From: Zygnema cylindricum
Taxonomy: Eukaryota; Streptophyta; Zygnematophyceae; Zygnematales; Zygnemataceae
Assembly (NCBI GenBank): GCA_037447655.1
Contig: JBBHKE010000318.1
Span: forward strand, 62,001-126,000
DNA: 64,000 nt
Direction of reading: 5' to 3'
Shown here: positions 57,801 through 64,000 of the stretch, piece after piece
How positions within the stretch are numbered: the first letter of the stretch is position 1
Layout of the letters: each line of letters starts with the position of its first letter
The notes under the pieces: model-generated
Seen by the model: only the letters and a program-made list of their open reading frames with translations
What the model was told of the DNA's origin: nothing
Database searches by the model: none
Made by a program: the position numbers and the translations under genes

Positions 57801-59930
57801 GATTTCAGTCCAACAAGATAAGTGTATCTTTTATGCACATTCTTGATTGAGTCCAACATCAAAGCTTGGCTTACTTGAGCTTCTTTCACAGTCTTTACTG
57901 CTCTTTACCTTCCTTTCTCCAATAAGTTCATAATAGCTCCTTGTCTCGCTCTCCCTCTGTCCTTCCCTCACCTTGATGTCCCTTCCAGTTGCTGAAAACT
58001 TTTGTAGCAAAGGCTCTCTCTCTCTTGTCCATATCCTGCCTGTTTTCATTTCCTACTATCCCCCCCACTCACTCTGTCATGGAATTAGTAAATGCAAAGT
58101 TAAGCAGTCCAAAACGTCTAAGTTTTAATTTTAGTGCATAACTTCCATTCAAGAACACAGAACGTATCATACGAGTGTGAAAAGCAAAGATAAGTACAGT
58201 AAAATGGCAGAAATGGGATCCTCTCTCCGTCAGCCTGTTATTTTGTCGTCGATCTTCCGCATAAATAATTTATATTTTATGTTGTGTATCGTATATTTTG
58301 ATGCATTTTGTTCACCGTAGAAAAAAAGGTATCATTATACAAATTTTATTTTTTTGTGATGCACTTGTCCTGTACAGCATCTAAAAATATAGTGGATTTT
58401 CTAATGAGCTAGTGTCATAGCTCTTGCATTGATAAGGATTAGGGGCTCTGAATCCAAAGGGCTCCATCGGTGAACTTTTGAAGAACATTCCCATATTAGA
58501 AAATACCATATCTAGCGGTCAGCAGTAGGTTTTGATGGATTCTAAAACCGTTTATGACTCCTATCTCTTTATCGTATTTCTCTAAATGAGTATGGTAAGC
58601 TATGGTCCATTACGCTGTGAGTTTATGTCTCACAAAAATAGTTTTTAGGAGAACATGAGGAATGTTTTATTCTACTCTATGATAGGTGTAAGGGTTTGGA
58701 AAGTTTTACTATATTTGGTGTGGATGTTTTAGAATCCACACTATTTCACGTGTCCTCCGGGTCAGATGTGGTGCATTGCAACCAATGTGTTGTATGAAAA
58801 TATCCATCTTATGAAAACGGACAAATAAGACCATACTATATAACTCTTTGTTTGTGATTTAATGACAACCTCGTAACCATCATGATCATATGACGATAAG
58901 AAAGACGGTGATGAAAAGGGTTTTTCATTTTTCAATGCTGAGCTGTTCTTTTCCGCATCTCGGAAATAATGTATGTGGGTTTTTTTTGTGCATATCAGAT
59001 GTACTGTGGAATTAGAATTGGCTTTAGAGGAGAATCGTCGGGCCCGAGTGAGCATTGAAAAGGACTTCTATGACGAGACTGAGGTGAGAGTGGGCCCCTC
59101 ATAATCTTTGGAAATGTTGTATAATACACTAAATCTTTATTAACATTTATTACACTAGTTCGGTGCCAGGTTCTTTTTGGACCTCTAACATAAAATAGCG
59201 TTAACAATACTAATTGTTTTTTTCTTAACGCTAATTTGGTTATCAGTTCAAAGTCGTACATGTGGCTTGGTACTGAATTAGGATTAACAATACTAGGATA
59301 AATCTCACGCTATATATTTTTTAATGTCAATAACGATTCACAGTGTAGTTTCTCTAACCGGTTACACGGCATTTTTGTCCCTATCTCTTCTCTAATTTTT
59401 GTATTCTTTGTTGCTGTTTTTGTTTTTGTTTTATTTGGTTTTTTGTTCCTTGTGTGTGAAAATAGCTGGTGGATGTGTACAGAGCAGCTTTGAAGGTGTG
59501 GCTGGATGGATATCCTCCGGATTACGGAAAATTATTACAGTTACGGAATATGTTACGAGTGTCGAATGAAGTAGCGGAAGAATTGGAGGACGAGATTCAA
59601 AGGCAGTCAGATGTATTTGTCATCTGAATGAATAATTTTATGTACCAAATCCTTTTGTTTTTTTTCCTTTCAAGAAATAGTTTTGTCTTTTATGACTTTA
59701 AACCAAACTGGTTGGTAGAATCAGTGCCTTAGTTAATTTAGCCCGTTAACTCTACCTAGGAAGATTTAAAGGGAGACTTCTCGGCTCCTTTGAGGTCGAT
59801 AATTGAAGCGGTATTGGAACGTTTTGGAGAGGAAAATGCTACGTTGGTAAATAAAAGTCAATTTAATATAGTCAATTCATATCCGTCGATTCTCAACTGT
59901 CACACTCTTTGCAAAAGATTTTTTGTTTAG
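54838..59930 (+). CDS. Probable plastid-targeted membrane protein, unknown family, 5 exons
   Basis: Exons 54838-55337, 57146-57391, 58999-59083, 59466-59612 and 59760-59930 join in phase to 382 codons plus a stop. I do not recognise the family. Residues 1-90 are rich in Ser, Thr and Arg and poor in acidic residues, like a plastid transit peptide. About residues 170-188 (WITLSVLASVFLGSFWLIH) form one membrane helix. A proline run PPPPPP follows, then a long charged helical part with LVDVYRAALKVWLDGYPPDY and LLQLRNMLRVSNEVAEELED. This last block loosely recalls helical repeats of the plastid import protein Tic110, but I do not claim homology. The upstream in-frame Met at 54694 is less likely because it would put a hydrophobic leader before the transit-like region. 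The exon 4 donor (GTATTT) is weak; if unused, the protein ends QSDVFVI at 59627. Another exon after 59845 is possible. Confidence 0.6.
55697..55854. mobile_element. CACCG-type MITE, left end degraded, in intron 1 of the plastid-protein gene
   Basis: The right end is ATGGCGGTACACGGTG followed by TA; the left end keeps only TATCAATAGTAGCATTGATATTTTTTCGCC. It has the same interior inverted segments as the copy at 51216. Further remnants of the family appear at about 55860-56320. Confidence 0.55.
59127..59345. mobile_element. CACCG-type MITE, 219 bp, in intron 3 of the plastid-protein gene
   Basis: The right end is TCAATAACGATTCACAGTG then TA (59346-59347); the left end CACTAAATCTTTATTAACATTTA follows TA. 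The interior matches the copy at 12863. Confidence 0.6.
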
Positions 59931-62276
59931 AGAGCTCTTGAAGATCAATGAAGATAGCAAGTAAAAGTGAATCGTTCACGTGTTTGTTTAAAATCGTTGA
60001 TGTCAACGGGGTGACACCATAGAAAGAATTTGGATGGTGAAGGTATCAATTTAAATTTGCAGGCTGAAAAATTTAAAATTTTTACTAATTCTTTTTAAAC
60101 CTTTTTACTTGTGTGTTGTGTACTTTTTGACTTCCACCTGTATTCAGTTATTCTGAAAGGAATGCGTGATTGCTTGGTGGAATGAAGTACACTACAATAC
60201 AGACTAGGTTCGTTAAATTTTGGCAGGCGGAGTGGACCGTGTGGACATGTTGACACTCACCCAAATAAGGCATTAGTCCCACACTTCGCAAGATACCTAC
60301 CAGGTACCTAATCTTAAAAAAAAAAAAAATTGGACGTTAAAACTGACTGGGAGATGTATACGGATTTTTTATTTTACGTTAAATATTAGTACGTTAACTC
60401 TTACTATTTCCCGTAATAAAGAATTCATTTTAGTCCTTTTGTCGACCAGAGCGGGTGTATGTCGCGTAACTGTTCGTATTTCAATATTACTTCGTCTATA
60501 ATTGTTATCGTCAATAACACATTCGAACGCTGTTCAGTTGGCCCCGAAATCATAAACTGAATCGCTCGCCGCCCAGTTTGCATTAATTCATGAACTAAAG
60601 TCAGGAACTGTATTTTAGATATCAGTTGATTCTAAGTCGATTCCAGTTTTCCACGTCTCCTTACACCAAACTATTAATAGAGGTTATAATTTCGCGTTTA
60701 CATTAATATAGGGTTTCCCTTCGTAACGAGTGTCGAATGCAAACCCATGTTTATGACTTTAAGTTGAAGGTTTGTTAACAGTTGATGGATAATGTTATTA
60801 GCAATAAATAAAAGCGTGGACATCCCTAAATAATTTAGTTGGAGTGTGTTATTTTTTGTAATTTTTCTCTATCTTGACACGAATTTGTATTATGTAAACA
60901 AACCTTATTTATCAACGCTCTTAGTAGGGTTAACGGTGCCATCCCAGGGACATATGTTTCATTAAAAATATTATTTCATAACTTCGTTTTAAAAAATTTG
61001 TTTATACAAGCTGCACTTTATGACCTGATTGTTAAACTTCTTAATCTTATAGAAAACTTTGTTATATAATGCGCCCAATAGTATATTGTTGCGATTAAAC
61101 ATTGTTCAAATGATTGTTTACTTTGTTTATAACAACTAACGTTATGCTGTTGTGTTTGTATATGCATTACAATAAACATCCTTTTAAAAAAAGTAGTTAC
61201 TTTCGCTTTATGCTTAGTGGATGTTGTAGTGTGTGATTTGTTATGTATAAGTAATTCCAAAGTGTTTCCAGTTATACTTGTTTGGGTTTCAATATCGTAT
61301 GCTTACACCTGGTTGAATAATAATCCTTGAAGTTCATGGTTGAATAATAATCCAAGAATTTATGACCTTCGACAAGATTTACACACAAAGCATGTTTAAA
61401 CCCTTGTTTCCGATAACAAACCTGCTTTGTGCAAGAACGTACACCATAGCAAGCACAAAGCACCACAATAACCCGTTTTTGGGTTGAACCAACAAGAAAT
61501 CGACGGGGGCACACAATCGCCCATTTAAACGTGCGTCGGTAGTTACTTCAAGTTTTGAAACGATACGCATTACACCAAATATTGGAAACGTAAAACCACG
61601 TGTTATCGGGCTTTAAAAGTATATGAATTAATGTAAAGGCGTAAAAACCATACGTTTGGTCGATATGTTTAAGACCTTCGATGTGTTAATGGCACAATAA
61701 AAATATAAGCCAAAAAAAGTTTTATGTATTAACTACATCATGTTCCTACCAGGGCGATGCGTACAACAACCTTTTTTAGTTGCATCATAAATAAATTGAT
61801 ATAAAATACACTGTACTTCCCAAGGATGAATGAAGACGAATTTCCTTTACTAAGATTAATCAAAATGAGCAAATAAAAAGTTTCAGCGTCACTAATTTAG
61901 TTTTGGGTGATGTGGCGACATACTATCCACTCCTTTTTGACTCTATTTTTTGGCTCAATTACAATTTTGAACTCTATTATGAATATGAATAACGATGAAT
62001 AGTGAAGCATTCTCATTTATAACCAATGGTCTAGTAACAAACAAACTGAGTCAGAAATCATAAATGGGAGGAATCTTTGAACGAATGAATGTTATCTAGT
62101 TTTATAACCTGGCAAAAACAAACATTCTGATTCGCAAGAAACCCCAGAAAACCAATAATGAGGTCAGGATACAACAAATCGCACAATATAATTAAATAAA
62201 GATAGATTAAGTAGGCTTAGATTAATGCGATAATGGCGAAAAGAACTAAACACAGGCCAAATTTCAATTTACACAC
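59931..62276. other. Intergenic region
   Basis: No gene, RNA gene or clear repeat is seen. A poly(A) run at 60317-60329 follows a short stretch without coding potential. The minus-strand open frames at 61018-61570 are AT-rich and match nothing I know. Confidence 0.5.
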
Positions 62277-62760
62277 TAGTGCTTGGCGAATTTCAAATCC
62301 AACTCGTTGAACGTTTGTAAAAAATTGAGTATCGAACAATACACCACCAACCTGGTAAAAATAGCATAACGCATTCTATTCAGTATTTTTTAGTTTAAAG
62401 CCTTTGCATTGTTAATTCTAAACATTGATAAAGCTAAGTCAGTCTAAAAAGTCGTTTGAGAGACTTAAGCAAGAGGCATAGAGCTTCAGTCAAAATGTCC
62501 TCGCTTACAATAAGACAAGAAGACAAAAGACAACCGACAGCGAAGATAACGAACAAAAAATTCCTCGCAAAGTTTGAAAATTGTAGTTGAATCAGAGTCG
62601 TTTCGGTAAATTGAGCATCTACTACATCATCATAAGGAACACATTTCCTCAACAGGTAGTTTCAACTGGTAATTAAAGCAAAAAAAAAAAACATAAAATT
62701 TACTTACAATTCCAAAGAAAATTGCAGTAGCATAAACATATCCGTGCCATCCTGGCTCAT
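62277..62760 (-). pseudogene. Two exons resembling an ABCC (MRP-type) transporter
   Basis: Minus-strand exons 62708-62760 and 62277-62351 have good acceptors and a GTAAGT donor and join in phase. They read EPGWHGYVYATAIFFGI then VGGVLFDTQFFTNVQRVGFE and IRQAL. Plant ABCC transporters have P-W-GY-YA--IF-G---G-L---Q-F-NV-RVGF--R--L at the start of the first membrane domain, so the match is good over 42 residues. ABCC proteins pump glutathione conjugates and similar anions across the vacuolar or plasma membrane. I found no further exons of the roughly 1500-residue protein on either side, and methionine S-methyltransferase exons occupy the upstream side, so this looks like a fragment. Confidence 0.5.
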
Positions 62761-63170
62761 CTGATTGCATAGCGTGAAGTGTGTAACTTCATGTGTACTA
62801 AAATCTAACTTTTTCATACTCTTGTATGATCTATTTGTACTTCATTTGTACTTGAGTCGTATTTACACAGACTTCCTACTTGCAGAAATGAAAACGGTTT
62901 TGGCTTTGTTCATTTCGAGAAACAAAAATGCCACTTGGTTCAAATAACTAGGCAAGAGAAAAAAAACTGAAACGCCGAACACTGCGTTGTTACAGGTAGT
63001 CCAGATATTCACAAATTCTCTTAGGGCTTATCACTACTATAACGTGGGTTTCTTTAGCATAATATTGTTTCGAAATAAATGCTAAAATACAATACTTTTT
63101 AAGTCAGGCTCTCAGTTTGTGTGATAACTCTCGACAGGAAAAATGTTTATTTTTATCAGTTATAAGTCAC

Positions 63171-63801
63171 CTGGTTTACTCTCGTGTGCCATAAAGGTTG
63201 TATGTGGAATCCTCTTTGTCGAAATAACCGTTCACAAACCGCTTGTCCTGGTCGTCCTCCCATATTAAGAATGAGAGCTCCAGCTGGTTTGATTACCTCT
63301 ATAGCTTCCTCTACTGCTCTGGCAATAAGGCCTAATCCAAACTGGTCCTCGACAAACCCCTGAAACACAAAGCAATTACCTACATTAATTTCATTTAATA
63401 TCAACGAAAATCTCCAAAAACTCCACAAGTCTCCAAACTTCCTCAGAGTTAAATTTCCAAATTTTCACAAATTCATTTACTATAATCGACAGAGACGATT
63501 CGCCAATGACACTAAGCTGGTGAGGGAGCCGAATTTCCATATGACCTCTCTCTATCTGTTGATTTTCATTTTATTTTTTATTAAAATAACAAGTTTTGTT
63601 TCGAACCCGCCATCTGTAGAAATGCTTCTCTTTAAATACTTTGCATCAAGGGAAAAGAGCAGAACAAATACCTGCAAACCACAATAATTGCTTAACGAAT
63701 ACACAATAATTGCTTAACGAATACAGAAATTCTTCACTCATTTCTTCACTCATTGTCTCTGAAACGATTTGGAGAGTCACTTCCGGATCCGGGCTCAGCA
63801 C
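63171..63801 (-). pseudogene. MMT: Methionine S-methyltransferase, two internal exons, frame broken
   Basis: Minus-strand exons 63672-63801 and 63171-63359 match plant MMT, which makes S-methylmethionine from methionine and S-adenosylmethionine in the cytosol. The first encodes a segment ending EEFLYSLSNYC. The second (63 codons) reads GFVEDQFGLGLIARAVEEAI, then VIKPAGALILNMGGRPGQA, and ends at VNQ before a GT donor. A 22-bp tandem duplication (63681-63724) makes the first exon 130 nt, shifting the frame relative to the second. The 5' exons should lie beyond base 64000. The following exons, which encode the large aminotransferase-like C-terminal half, were not found between 59931 and 63170, where ABCC-like exons occur instead. 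Confidence 0.85.
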
Positions 63802-64000
63802 CTGTAGCCATTAACGAAAATACGGATTATAATCCCAATAAAATCAAACCGTCATAAAATAAAGATTAACTCAATTTGGATATAAGAACGGTCAGCAAGG
63901 CAGTACGGAACAATCAAAACAAAATGATTGAAAAGTCAAATGTCTTTACTCCTACTACACATCTTAATATTACACAGATTTTGAACTCGAAAGATTTTGT

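Noticed and set aside
60220-60330. Possible SINE ending in a poly(A) run
   Set aside because: No tRNA-like A or B box and no target duplication could be found.

Overview
The window is nuclear DNA from a green-lineage eukaryote, most likely a streptophyte (an alga of that lineage or a land plant). The evidence is a plant-type methionine S-methyltransferase fragment, a multi-exon gene with a plastid-transit-like N-terminus behind two G-boxes, a telo-box at the start of a translation gene, GT-AG introns of 0.1 to 2.8 kb, and plant-type Ty1/copia and Ty3 retroelements. I could not assign a species. Real gene content is small and sits among repeats.

Layout. 1-4608: a Ty1/copia element on the minus strand, cut by the window edge and decayed. 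4609-9260: remains of transposable elements. 9261-20695 (minus): a complete 11-exon glycyl-tRNA synthetase gene; all exons join in phase to 686 codons plus a stop. 20696-31267: a desert holding MITE-like elements, hairpins, eight copies of a 173-bp satellite, a possible isolated exon and a 2.3-kb AT-rich degenerate repeat. 31268-33951 (plus): a complete three-exon SUMO gene of 100 codons, whose last intron carries about 650 bp of nearly pure C/T just before the splice acceptor. 33952-41375: mostly noncoding, with two tRNA-Asn(GTT) genes in opposite orientation. 41376-50974: a long-terminal-inverted-repeat DNA element interrupted by a young Ty3-type LTR retrotransposon (41870-49650). 51874-54356: a second long-inverted-repeat element with a 10-N assembly gap and a suspicious identical duplication. 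54838-59930 (plus): an unrecognised five-exon gene for a probable plastid membrane protein. 62277-62760 (minus): two exons resembling an ABCC transporter. 63171-63801 (minus): two exons of methionine S-methyltransferase, one broken by a 22-bp tandem duplication.

The host genes (protein synthesis, SUMO modification, methionine metabolism, a plastid protein) do not form a pathway or cluster. The more unusual content is structural: a textbook -1 frameshift cassette between gag and pol of the Ty3 element, decayed copies of exon ends inside two synthetase introns, C/T tracts on the sense strand next to splice acceptors in both complete genes, MITE families whose copies abut at shared TTA/TAA sites, and a pair of related elements that keep a hairpin at the same place although its sequence has changed.
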